This document shows, in pieces, positions 21,086-29,485 of a stretch of DNA of 64,000 nucleotides. Position 1 is the first letter of the stretch; each line of letters begins with the position of its first letter. The stretch comes from Asparagopsis taxiformis (Eukaryota; Rhodophyta; Florideophyceae; Bonnemaisoniales; Bonnemaisoniaceae). Below the pieces are notes generated by a model. That model saw only the letters and a list, made by a program, of their open reading frames with translations. It was not told the DNA's origin and did no database searches. The DNA lies in NCBI GenBank assembly GCA_030407315.1, contig JALQPE010000083.1, positions 124,001 to 188,000 of the forward strand. Direction: 5' to 3'. Both the position numbers and the translations under genes were made by a program.

Positions 21086-21395
21086 ATCTCGGTGAAGCGA
21101 TGGAAAAGACTGGAGATTGTTTGAAAGGTAGACCGGCTGTTAGATCAAAGTGAGATTGACTTGCGTGATTGCATGAAAGGGATGAGTTACAAATGTAGCT
21201 GACGGGGTCAAGCCGATTCTAGCCAAAAGAATGTTCAGAACGGAAACGATCCTCGCTTCTCTGGAGAGATGTTCAAACGGAAGCTTCGGTAGTGAACATT
21301 GCTTGCGAACTGCTCCATCCCCTTGGTGCCTTCGGTGATTCAGCAGAGAGTGGCCAGCACTATGCTAGGACATCTGGAAGATGTCATACATAGTC
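21086..21395. other. Spacer between UBA3 and tRNA copy 1
   Basis: 310 bp upstream of UBA3 and downstream of tRNA copy 1. No gene or repeat recognised. Confidence 0.4.
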
Positions 21396-21400
21396 AAAAA
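21396..21400 (-). terminator. Pol III-type T5 terminator of tRNA copy 1
   Basis: Five T residues on the minus strand, immediately after the trailer helix of permuted copy 1. Runs of four or more T end RNA polymerase III transcripts. Confidence 0.75.
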
Positions 21401-21416
21401 GGAAGTGGAGCCTTCA

Positions 21417-21501
21417 TGGAAGGCTGATATCATACCATTTGACTACAGGCGCGGGGAGCTGTCAAGTACGCCCGCCGGGAATCGAACCCGGAACCTCAGC
21501 T
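21417..21501 (-). tRNA. Permuted tRNA-Gly(UCC), copy 1
   Basis: On the minus strand the 3' half (bases 38-73; 21467-21501) comes first, then a 14 nt intervening sequence (21453-21466), then the 5' half (bases 1-37; 21417-21452). Rejoined at 37/38 it gives a complete 71 nt cloverleaf: acceptor GCGCCTG with CGGGCGT (G1.U72 and U6.G67 wobbles), D-stem GTCA/TGAT, anticodon stem TCAGC/GCTGA, loop CTTCCAA with anticodon UCC, 4 nt variable loop, T-stem CCGGG/CCCGG, loop TTCGATT, A73. Leader GGAAGTGG (21518-21525) pairs perfectly with trailer CCACTTCC (21401-21408). The central helix C32-C35 with leader GATG has three of four pairs. CCA is not encoded. The B box lies upstream of the A box. Confidence 0.92.
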
Positions 21502-21546
21502 GTCATCGTGTGTCGAGCCACTTCCGGTATAGAAGAAGCAACTTTA

Positions 21547-21556
21547 TGTATTTATT
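21547..21556 (-). promoter_or_regulatory. AATAAATACA element upstream of tRNA copy 1
   Basis: The 10-mer AATAAATACA ends 45 nt before the first base of the 3' half. The same 10-mer sits 44 nt before copy 3. It is AT-rich and TATA-like, and may guide Pol III start-site choice (inference). Confidence 0.45.
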
Positions 21557-22035
21557 CCATGTTTCCTGATGTCGAGTTTCAGGAAGTACTATCAACGTGT
21601 ATGCGTCGCACACTTTGTAGTAATCGAAGTGTCCAAGTACACTTCCTATTGGCACAGGAAGAACAAAAATTTAGAATAATCCTAACCGAGTACCTGTGGG
21701 TTCAGGAAACCTGCACTCTGACCGGAGGCATTCTGCACGCCGCAAGATTCTCTAGAACAGCTAACCCCTCAGGAATTTTTCTCATCACCCAGTATGGATA
21801 CATGCTTCCACCAATACGTCAGATCATCCTTCAGTTTACTCGAACCCATGTCTGACCATAAGAGAAGCAAATTGTATTCATGAAAATATGACGACTGATG
21901 CACTCTAAAGCTTGTGATCCCTCTTTGATATGTCGTGGTCACGCCGAAATGTAAATCAAAGATGATTTGTTGGAAAAGAAACTTGCACATGCATCAACTC
22001 TCGCAAAATTGTTCATTCCATGGCGTCGAGAAATC

Positions 22036-22040
22036 AAAAA
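22036..22040 (-). terminator. Pol III-type T5 terminator of tRNA copy 2
   Basis: Five T residues on the minus strand, 15 nt past the end of the 5' half of permuted copy 2. Confidence 0.7.
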
Positions 22041-22055
22041 CTCGAAACGTTGCCG

Positions 22056-22144
22056 TGGAAGGCTGATATCATACCATTTGACTACAGGCGCACCATTGCG
22101 TAGCGGATTTACACCCGCCGGGAATCGAACCCGGAACCTCAGCT
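22056..22144 (-). tRNA. Permuted tRNA-Gly(UCC), copy 2, with G3.U70
   Basis: The order on the minus strand is 3' half (22110-22144), 18 nt intervening sequence (22092-22109), 5' half (22056-22091). The 5' half is identical to copies 1 and 3; the 3' half differs by one base, C70 to T, making G3.U70. The splice region fits a canonical bulge-helix-bulge. C32-U33-U34-C35 pairs with leader GAGG (one G.U), the 3-nt bulges are C36-A37/C and U-C/A38, and the outer helix is formed by trailer GGCA with leader TGCC. The trailer CGGC is at 22052-22055 and the leader GCCG at 22150-22153. Excision would release leader and trailer and join A37 to A38. CCA is not encoded. Confidence 0.92.
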
Positions 22145-22384
22145 GACCTCGGCACGCAACTGGTTTGTGTAGCAGTGTTTTACGTACTTGAAGACCACAT
22201 ACATACTGTAATGTATTCAAGAGCAGATTCAATTCTCTCCAGACACTAGAAAATTTTCATCCGAGGTTTTCCGGAAAGCGAGCCATTAGCCTTCGCTGAT
22301 TCAATGTGGGCCGTATCATGATTTCGGTGATATCGTCTGCGCCATATTAACAGAAAGACGAGACGACTTTGGAGAGGGGAAATC

Positions 22385-22723
22385 TAGTGTCTATCGGACA
22401 AGCGGCCTCATATGAGGCCACTTTTCACCACCCTAATAGTAACGTAAATTTCTTCTGAGATGGAAAACTTTTTTGTCGGAAAGACGTCTCAGCGAGTTTC
22501 ATGGTTTGGCAGGGCTGAACACTGTGAGAAAGTCAAACTTTGCAGCCGCTAGATCACATCATCGGTTCTTCTATCTTTATGGCTTCCTGAACACCATTAA
22601 ACGCAGAAAAGTTGCAAATTTTTTTTTTTGAAGTTGAACTGCCAGAACAAAGGCTGTTTTTTCGTAATTTTTGGCCAATTTTCTCGGCCTCATGAGGAAA
22701 TTTGCTTTTCCGATAGACACTAG
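22385..22723. mobile_element. MITE-like inverted-repeat element, 339 bp
   Basis: The left end (22385-22404) and right end (22704-22723) are inverted copies with one mismatch over 20 bp, both starting CTAGTGTCTATCGGA. Just inside the left end is a perfect 16-bp palindrome (22405-22420), and a related CCTCATGAGG lies near the right end. The interior is AT-rich with no coding capacity. These are traits of a small non-autonomous DNA transposon. I could not define a target-site duplication, because the ends themselves (CTAG) are palindromic. It sits between tRNA copies 2 and 3. Confidence 0.55.
22405..22420. repeat. 16-bp perfect palindrome GGCCTCATATGAGGCC
   Basis: Self-complementary across all 16 bases, directly adjoining the left terminal repeat of the 339 bp element. 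It could fold as a hairpin or bind a dimeric protein. Confidence 0.7.
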
Positions 22724-22879
22724 TAGAGAGCTACACCACACAGCATTAGGTACATCACGCCAAATATTTGCGTAGAAATTTATCGTGAAGGCACGTGGCC
22801 CAAGTTAAACTACTTTCTAGAGCCTATCATAGGCTCAAATGTGATGATTTGGTCTGACAGCCAATTCCGGCATGTATCC

Positions 22880-22889
22880 AATAAATACA
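22880..22889 (+). promoter_or_regulatory. AATAAATACA element upstream of tRNA copy 3
   Basis: The same 10-mer as upstream of copy 1, at nearly the same distance (44 nt) from the first base of the 3' half. Conservation of motif and spacing suggests a promoter role. Confidence 0.45.
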
Positions 22890-22933
22890 CAGAGAGGACT
22901 GGATTTCGTGTGAGCGGCGCAACATACGATGTC

Positions 22934-23018
22934 AGCTGAGGTTCCGGGTTCGATTCCCGGCGGGCGTAGTTGAAGAGCCAAAGCGCCTGTAGTCAAATGG
23001 TATGATATCAGCCTTCCA
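22934..23018 (+). tRNA. Permuted tRNA-Gly(UCC), copy 3
   Basis: On the plus strand: 3' half 22934-22968, 14 nt intervening sequence 22969-22982, 5' half 22983-23018. Both halves are identical to copy 1, so the rejoined cloverleaf is the same 71 nt glycine tRNA with anticodon UCC and discriminator A73. Leader GAGCGG (22912-22917) pairs with trailer CCGCTC (23027-23032). The 16 nt leader gap and 8 nt trailer gap between splice sites and helix match copy 1 exactly, although the helix sequence is different. The central helix has three of four pairs. CCA is not encoded, and no uninterrupted version of this tRNA is present in the window. Confidence 0.93.
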
Positions 23019-23041
23019 TGAAGGCTCCGCTCTCGCCCATC

Positions 23042-23046
23042 TTTTT
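23042..23046 (+). terminator. Pol III-type T5 terminator of tRNA copy 3
   Basis: Five T residues nine bases after the trailer helix of permuted copy 3. Confidence 0.7.
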
Positions 23047-23518
23047 GGTCGGGATCCACGCTAATTTTTGCTCTGCGATTTCGAAAGATGGTAGCCCATT
23101 TTGCTGCATATGTTCTCGAGCACCGATTTGCAATTCAATAACACGACAGATAGAAGTTTATCAAGTAAAGTTGACTCTCACGATAGGTCCGTTTGCTTTC
23201 ATTCACTAATGTTGCCTAGTTCTCAAAACGTCTAGTAGAGGTGCTCAACATCTCCGTCTCACCCGCAGTTTGCTTTGCAAATCTGCATGTGCAATAGTCT
23301 TCACACACTTGTCCTTTGTCCAATTCGAGATTTTTCAGGTACACCCAATCAAGTCCCGCGCAATCATACTCCCTAGCAAACGTCACCTATTTTCAACCAC
23401 AGAGTCACCAATGAGCAAACCCTTCTGAGACCTCATCATCTTCATCTACAATCAAGTCATTCACCAACTCCGATTTCCGCTATCAAAGTTTCTCCTCGCG
23501 CTTCATTCCCACAGAATC
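23047..23518. other. Spacer between tRNA copy 3 and the CYP38-like gene
   Basis: 472 bp. The last ~200 bp are C/T-rich and A-poor on the plus strand, as expected for a 5' untranslated leader. No other feature recognised. Confidence 0.4.
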
Positions 23519-25118
23519 ATGCCAATTCTACAGCCAACATCCCTTCAAATTTCGGTTGCGTTTTGTTCCAAACCCCCACTCGAAGTTATCAAACGTCCCC
23601 GAACAAAATCGCTACAACCATCCTGCAATGCAAATTACTCCAAACTCTCTCAATGTGCACCCTACATATGTGCAGCAGCTACGGCAGCGCTTCTTTTCAA
23701 CCCAGCCCCCGTCTTAGCCAAAGGCGTACTCTCCTCTAATACAATTCTTCGCCGATACGTTGCGACAGACGCCGACTCTATTCTCCGCTATGCACTCCCG
23801 TTACCCGGCGAAAGACCAGGTCTTACTGACCCAGTCCCTATCCGTCTCGTGCAGGACAATTTGGAACGACTCGGTGTAGACGTGCGCGCTCGCGGAGCAG
23901 CCGGCCTTATTTCCGGCCGAAGGGATCTCGCAAAGTTGCGTTCAATGCTTTCTAGTGAACGCGTCAATCTTCTCCTTGACGTACCGGCAAAACATAGAAG
24001 CACTGCTGCAGAATATTTGTCAACTTTGGATGGGCTTGTCGATCAACTTGAGGAGGAACTTGGATTACCAGCCCCATCTGCATCTCCTTCGCTCTTTCCA
24101 CAACAACTTGTTGCCGTACAAGAGACAGTCCAAGATATAATGGAAAGTCGTAACACTATGTCCCGGCGTTCTAACTTTGATGGTATGTCTTCCCAGAAGC
24201 CATGATCCGTTTTTTTTATTTGCGATAACACTCTAACCTTAAAGTCTCTTTATTTCTACGACATAGCCCTTGTTGTGGATGGACTGAGGCGTCAGGCCTT
24301 GGATATTGTTTCTGATATTGAGAAACTTTCCGTGGACGGAACAGGACTCCCCTACCGAATTCCACGCAGATATAACTCGTACGTTTGGCACTGATCGACT
24401 CTTGTGTCATATTATGGCCATGTGATTACTGACAACAAATGAATTGTATTGCCGCGAACTCAGGTTGCCTCGGCTGGAGGGAAGAGCTACTGTGGAAATA
24501 AAGTTGGTTAAAAAGGATGGAGCGCAATGGAAGAACCAAGATGGTTTTCCAGTTTCAAAGGAGGTGTCTGTCACTGCCATACTGGATGGCTACTCAGCTC
24601 CACTCACAGCCGGCAATTTTGTCGACATAGCTCGTCGTGGATACTACAATAATACGAGTGTACTTTCTTCGCAGAGAAATTTCTTTGCTCAACTGGGGGA
24701 GCGGGAGGATGACAAGGAAAATGGATTTAAAGATCCTACGACAGGAGAGCGGAGACAAATCCCTATGGAAATTTTAGTTGACGGAGACCCGTCTCCTACG
24801 TATGGTGGCACACTTGACGACTTGGGAATAGGTGACTTACAACCGACTCTTCCAATTTCGGCATATGGTGCAATGGCCATGGTACATAGCGTAGAAGATG
24901 CCAACGATGCATCGTCTCAATTTTACTTTTTTCTCCTAGATCCAACGTCGTACCAAGCGAGGTCGTATGGGGGAAGCGTACTCACTGGGAGTGTTTCCAC
25001 GTTCGGTTACGCGCGCGACGGCAAGGAATACCTTGCACAACTTGAGCGCGGGGACAAAGTGAAGTCGATCGCAGTAATTTCCGGTATGGAGAATTTCAAA
25101 CAGTATGGAGAGAACTAG
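23519..25118 (+). CDS. CYP38: Thylakoid-lumen cyclophilin-like protein, CYP38/TLP40 type (3 exons)
   Basis: Exons 23519-24182, 24267-24378 and 24464-25118 join in frame to 476 residues (donors GTATGT and GTACGT). The N-terminus is bipartite: a Ser/Lys-rich plastid transit region, then the hydrophobic AAATAALLFNPAPVLA ending in a V-L-A signal-peptidase site. The next ~200 residues are the helical domain of CYP38 (LPLPGERPGLTDPVPIRLVQ), and the C-terminus is a divergent cyclophilin barrel (TAGNFVDIARRGYYNNT, YGAMAMVHS). The exon 2-3 junction reads PRRYNSLPRLEGRATVEI, matching the family. CYP38 assists photosystem II assembly in the lumen and is generally regarded as lacking isomerase activity. 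Its presence proves a plastid-bearing host. Confidence 0.92.
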
Positions 25119-25298
25119 GGATAAGAAAAAATGCCACATTGTTTCGCATGACTCTGAGGCGCACTTGATGAGATATGCAGAAGGAAAACGTTTAGATGAG
25201 ATTGATAGTGTAGAAATCGATAGATGAGATTGGGTTGCCGAAGCAAATTATTACTTGTCAGAGCTTGTTCTCAACCAAGCCATACCAGATGAAACCTC

Positions 25299-25832
25299 TT
25301 ATTCCTGTGCATGTTGCTTGGTCCAGTCGCGTGCAGTTTGCATGGCCACAACTTCTTGTGACTTCCACAACTCAGCGGCATCATTATTAAGCGGATCATC
25401 CGGGTTCGGCGCAGATAGCAGTGCTTGAATAGAGAGCAACACTGTCCTGATTTGTAGCGCAGGGCTCCATTTGTCTTTGAGAATATCGAGGCAAATGCGA
25501 CCCAAACGGTCGATATTGGGGTGGTAGATGCGTGTGAGGAAACGGACTTTGGGCGGAGCCATTGGGTAATCCTCCGGAAGGAAGAGCTCTAACTTGAATC
25601 TACCGGTCGCATACGGACTCTCCTCTGGTCCAATAATGACAACCGAGAATAGTCGAGCGTTGGTTTCGCTGGGAACAGCACTGATGCCTGGTACGGGCTC
25701 ATTCTGAAGACGTTCTGTCTCCTAGACAATGCAATGTAGATGACGATGCGTTAGAAGATTGACTGCAATGCAATAAAAACAGAGGCAATGGAAGCAACGT
25801 ACCTTCATGATGCGTTTCGGTAGAGAACCCAT
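25299..25832 (-). CDS. UBC13: Ubiquitin-conjugating enzyme E2 N (UBC13) (2 exons)
   Basis: Exon 1 (25803-25832) encodes [10 protein letters not shown]; exon 2 (25299-25721) the rest, phase 0, donor GTACGT. The protein is 150 residues, the usual E2 size. It carries the HPN motif in [20 protein letters not shown] with the active-site Cys, and [18 protein letters not shown]. The [25 protein letters not shown] and [13 protein letters not shown] segments are distinctive of UBC13/UBE2N. With a Uev partner it builds K63-linked ubiquitin chains for DNA-damage tolerance and endosomal sorting. Convergent with the CYP38-like gene. Confidence 0.94.
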
Positions 25833-26353
25833 GGTTGCGGATAAAACGCTTCGACGGCCCAACTGTGGAGGAAACAGCCAGGGCTGGGGCCGTGTGTTCT
25901 CTCGGTTTGAGCAAGTATAAAGATCACTAGCAAGCGTTATCTAGGTGGAAGAAGGGCGCTTTGCTGCTGACGAGAGAGTGCTTTGTGCGACTAGTCGGAG
26001 GGTGGGCAGCGGCGCCTCATAGATTGGCGTTCTCAAATCACAGCAACTGATTTACTGTAAGCATTCGGAAAACAGCAAAATGTCAAAAATCTGCTGTTGT
26101 AGCCATTCCCTTTCCAGTGTTGGTGGATAACATTATCGCATCACTTCCACTCACTTTCGAGTCTGAATTCTGTTCGCAACTTGATTTGATTTGCTTCGCT
26201 CCTTCACTAAACTGCGATGCTTCGTTGTAGCCACGAGAAAAGCCAACATCTATAGGCAACTCGTGGTTGGACAACTTGCAGCTTCATCCCATCTATCTCT
26301 ATGTTTAGACTTGGTCCAACATATCTCTGTTAACACTACTGTTTTACATACTT
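25833..26353. other. Spacer between UBC13 and VPS18
   Basis: 521 bp holding the UBC13 promoter and the VPS18 3' region (both genes on the minus strand). A short open frame at 26083-26274 has no recognisable signature. Confidence 0.4.
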
Positions 26354-29300
26354 CTAGTTAGTTTTGTTACCAGCTGACGCTTCTACATTGCCCACAACAG
26401 CCGCTTTCAATGGCAGCATGTGTCCAACATCAAAGGGTGCGTCCAGAGAATAAATCGCTTTCATTCCACAAAGACCACACTCTCTATTGCTTTCACCATG
26501 TATTGCAGACATTCCAGCTCGGTGCCCGCATGGGAACATTCGAGATGTGTGCCTCGACTCCCGCTGTCTACTCTCTCTCCACCGTTGCGATTTCTCCAAG
26601 TCCTCCCGCAAAGCACCAGTTACCTCTAGCGCAACAATAGCATCATTTTTCGCACAATTGGCCAACCGCTTATGTTCTTCCAAAGAATCTGCAACGGCCG
26701 ACTTGATACGCTCAGTTACGCTTTCAAATTGCGCCATATTTGTCAGTACATCCTCGATGTGCAAAAGACCTTTGCTTCTTTCTACTACACCAACCGGGTC
26801 ATCACTCTTACTTGCCACTAAGCGCCAGAGAGAGTGCTTCACGTTCTCAGGTACATTTGATTCCCCCAATAATGCAACCTTGGATTCTGCTAGCTTCGGG
26901 TCGATTTCAACCGCCAATGATATAGCTGCTTCATGTAGATCCAGTGCCTGGTACAAATACACACAAAGCCGGAAAAATCCCGCGCTCCTCGCTGACCTTA
27001 GAATAGGTCCAACAATATTTTGTATCTCAGCAGTTGTTTTCGTCGTAACTCTGGGAACAACTAGTCGTTCATAAGAATCTTGAGCTTCACTTTCTGTTCC
27101 AAATTCAGAGTGCAATTGGAAAAGAAATGTCACTAATGTGCTCCATTCATTCGAAGAAGACGCCGCCGAAGAACCATCTATCTCCTCAGAATCCTTCACG
27201 TCCCAGTCAACCAAAATTTCGCGCAAATAGGTAACTGCTGATTCATAGGCATCCCTAGACATCCCCTCATTTTTAACTTCGCGCGCTACTCGGGCAAGAC
27301 CCTGAGCCAAAATTAGATGATCTGCGTATTTTGCATTCTTTCTCGTAGAACTTGATATTGCTGCAGCCACCTTCTGGGGCGCCAAAGCAAGGAGAGCACC
27401 GGATAGACTACTAACCAGTCGACTGTATGTATCTTGATCAGCAATTACGCTTTCTTTCTGCAAAAGAGAGATGGTTTGGTCAATCTTTTCCTGACGAGAG
27501 GAAAGTTCAGATGCTGTCAACACATCCCCCGATAATAGTGCAAGATTCCACGCTTCTTCATGACAGCCATTTCTCGTCAGAATATTAATTGCAGTGGTAA
27601 TATCCAAGTCTTGATGTCGATCTGCAAGGAAGTGGCCAAAGTCTTTCTTGACTTCATCTCTGAGCTTTTCATCAACTTCAGAAGACACCTGTGAAGCATA
27701 AAGTTGTACCAAAATTGTTGCTATCACAGTCCTTTGCGTAGGCTTAGAATTATCCATTCTATCCAGCTTCCTCACCAGGTATGTGATGATATGTTTGTTA
27801 GTCTGCAGTCTAAGACCCACTGCAAGTGCAGTCAAGCTCGACAAATCAAGTGAAGGCGAAGATGACTTTGCCTTGGAAGATGTTGAACATGCGTCAACAA
27901 TATCCAAAATAACAGCTTCGATGGGGCGGTTTGTTTTTGCATACAACTGTGCAGCAACATCCCAATTTCCCTCTAAAGCCGCATGATCGGCCTGCGCTTC
28001 TAGCACTGCTTCTCTGGTTTGCACTATCGTGGAGTCATCAGCTATGTGCGATGAAACCAGTGGTGCGAGGGCCATAGCCAAATCAAATCGACCCATTGCC
28101 TTTGCAGCCTTCCAGGCTTCTATCTGCTCTTCGCTTGATGCAACGAGACATGCAAAGTCTCCGTCTTCTGTATAAATCCACAACGTATCCGTCAGGACAT
28201 CGCGAGCAAAGCCAGCAGCAGGAGAGGAAAGAAACGGTCTACTCGTGACATTATCCTCCCACCCCAATGAGGTTCTCATAATAGCATCACGAGAACTTCT
28301 TGGAGTAGTGGGTGAATCACTTTTTGAAACCGAAAATCTACGTTTTGGTGAGGATGGAGACCAGTCTCCTCTATTCCTCTCTGGAGACCTAGAATGGTCG
28401 ATGGGATTCCATACAGGAATACGCTGTGTCAACTGACCGGATATATAGTTGAAAGCATACACACTTCCAGGGTAGAGTACAAGAACATGAAAGGCGGAGA
28501 GATTACACGCTAGGGGAACAGCAGAACCGCTTGTTTGTTTGAGACGATCCCACGAAATTGTTTCCTTATCAACCACAGATGCGACAACTGTTGAACGAGA
28601 AGCCTTTGAAGGCGACGTATCTGATTTCTCACTGCGCCGCCTTCGGACTGCAAGCTGGGCATGGGTGACGCCTGCATTTGATGCCCATACAAAGCGACGA
28701 GACGCAAGGCCGGAATTACCAGTCATAAATTGGAGTTGGGATGGAAGCAGTGTATCTTTTAGTGTTGACGACGACGCGGACTGTACATTATGTTCAGTCG
28801 TGCGACTAACAACGGTAACATGTTCCTCAGTGAAAAGCTCTTCTAGAGAAACAGCATCCGAAAAAAGATAGAGCGTAGAAGTTGTCGCAACTGTTCCGAC
28901 ATATTTTCCAGCAACTTGTTCCACTCTAATACCGTCAATGGTTTCGCCGTTCGGAGCGGACCAAAGTTTGGCAAGCACATCATCCTTCTCGTACTTATCA
29001 TCAATGACAAGAGAGAAAAGAGCTCCAAAGGCAGTGCCGAGCAGAGCAACACTTGCACTCTTCGGTGGTGCACGTGCTGATCTCGCGGGCAGTCGAATTC
29101 TGATCCATGAGCACGAGACGCAACGGAGGCCACGAAGCTTTGCAAGCCACCGGGGACGTACGAGACCTGTTCCAAGGGCGTGGTATCCATCGGCATTGCG
29201 GAGAATTATCAGTGCTGAATATGTGTACGGGTCTGCATGAATGCGCCAAACAGCATTATCTAGACGACCAACGCCGAGACGGCCGCGTACTTCATCAGTT

Positions 29301-29485
29301 TTGTTGGATAGGGTATCGTGGCGAAGGATGCGACCGGTTGAAGTGCCGACCCAGAGCAGACCACCTGTCGCGGATACTGCAGTAATGGAGTCCGAAGTTG
29401 CGATTTGCAAATGTGTTTGCGGGGGACGAAGTGTGAAAACAGGGTTCCTTGCTGTGGGCGTTGATGGAGATGGCGATGTCTGCAT
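26354..29485 (-). CDS. VPS18: VPS18-like subunit of HOPS/CORVET, with reduced RING
   Basis: 1043 residues, intronless. The N-terminal half is a degenerate beta-propeller (ITAVSATGGLLWVGTSTGRILRHD) and the C-terminal half an alpha-solenoid with clathrin-repeat character. Near the end, an ISLAVEIDPKLAESKVAL...LWRLVASK stretch and LLHIEDVLTNMAQFESVTERIKSAV correspond to the Pep3/VPS18 block that precedes a coiled coil and RING. The expected C-terminal RING-H2 is only partly present: FPCGHRAGMSAIH and ECGLCGMKA remain, but the first CxxC pair is not seen. VPS18 is a core of the tethers acting at endosome and vacuole. The family call rests on domain order and the C-terminal block, so it is less certain than its neighbours. 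Confidence 0.75.
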   Translation of the reverse strand: MQTSPSPSTPTARNPVFTLRPPQTHLQIATSDSITAVSATGGLLWVGTSTGRILRHDTLSNKTDEVRGRLGVGRLDNAVWRIHADPYTYSALIILRNADGYHALGTGLVRPRWLAKLRGLRCVSCSWIRIRLPARSARAPPKSASVALLGTAFGALFSLVIDDKYEKDDVLAKLWSAPNGETIDGIRVEQVAGKYVGTVATTSTLYLFSDAVSLEELFTEEHVTVVSRTTEHNVQSASSSTLKDTLLPSQLQFMTGNSGLASRRFVWASNAGVTHAQLAVRRRRSEKSDTSPSKASRSTVVASVVDKETISWDRLKQTSGSAVPLACNLSAFHVLVLYPGSVYAFNYISGQLTQRIPVWNPIDHSRSPERNRGDWSPSSPKRRFSVSKSDSPTTPRSSRDAIMRTSLGWEDNVTSRPFLSSPAAGFARDVLTDTLWIYTEDGDFACLVASSEEQIEAWKAAKAMGRFDLAMALAPLVSSHIADDSTIVQTREAVLEAQADHAALEGNWDVAAQLYAKTNRPIEAVILDIVDACSTSSKAKSSSPSLDLSSLTALAVGLRLQTNKHIITYLVRKLDRMDNSKPTQRTVIATILVQLYASQVSSEVDEKLRDEVKKDFGHFLADRHQDLDITTAINILTRNGCHEEAWNLALLSGDVLTASELSSRQEKIDQTISLLQKESVIADQDTYSRLVSSLSGALLALAPQKVAAAISSSTRKNAKYADHLILAQGLARVAREVKNEGMSRDAYESAVTYLREILVDWDVKDSEEIDGSSAASSSNEWSTLVTFLFQLHSEFGTESEAQDSYERLVVPRVTTKTTAEIQNIVGPILRSARSAGFFRLCVYLYQALDLHEAAISLAVEIDPKLAESKVALLGESNVPENVKHSLWRLVASKSDDPVGVVERSKGLLHIEDVLTNMAQFESVTERIKSAVADSLEEHKRLANCAKNDAIVALEVTGALREDLEKSQRWRESRQRESRHTSRMFPCGHRAGMSAIHGESNRECGLCGMKAIYSLDAPFDVGHMLPLKAAVVGNVEASAGNKTN

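Noticed and set aside
21417..23018. Interpreting the three tRNA-like loci as ordinary tRNA genes or degraded tRNA-derived repeats
   Set aside because: The halves are in reversed order in all three, every stem is intact once rejoined, and the flanks keep pairing potential. Decayed repeats would not keep these.
25803..25914. Minus-strand ORF that reads through the UBC13 exon 1 region
   Set aside because: Splicing at GTACGT gives a complete, conserved E2 start, whereas the read-through frame is unrelated.
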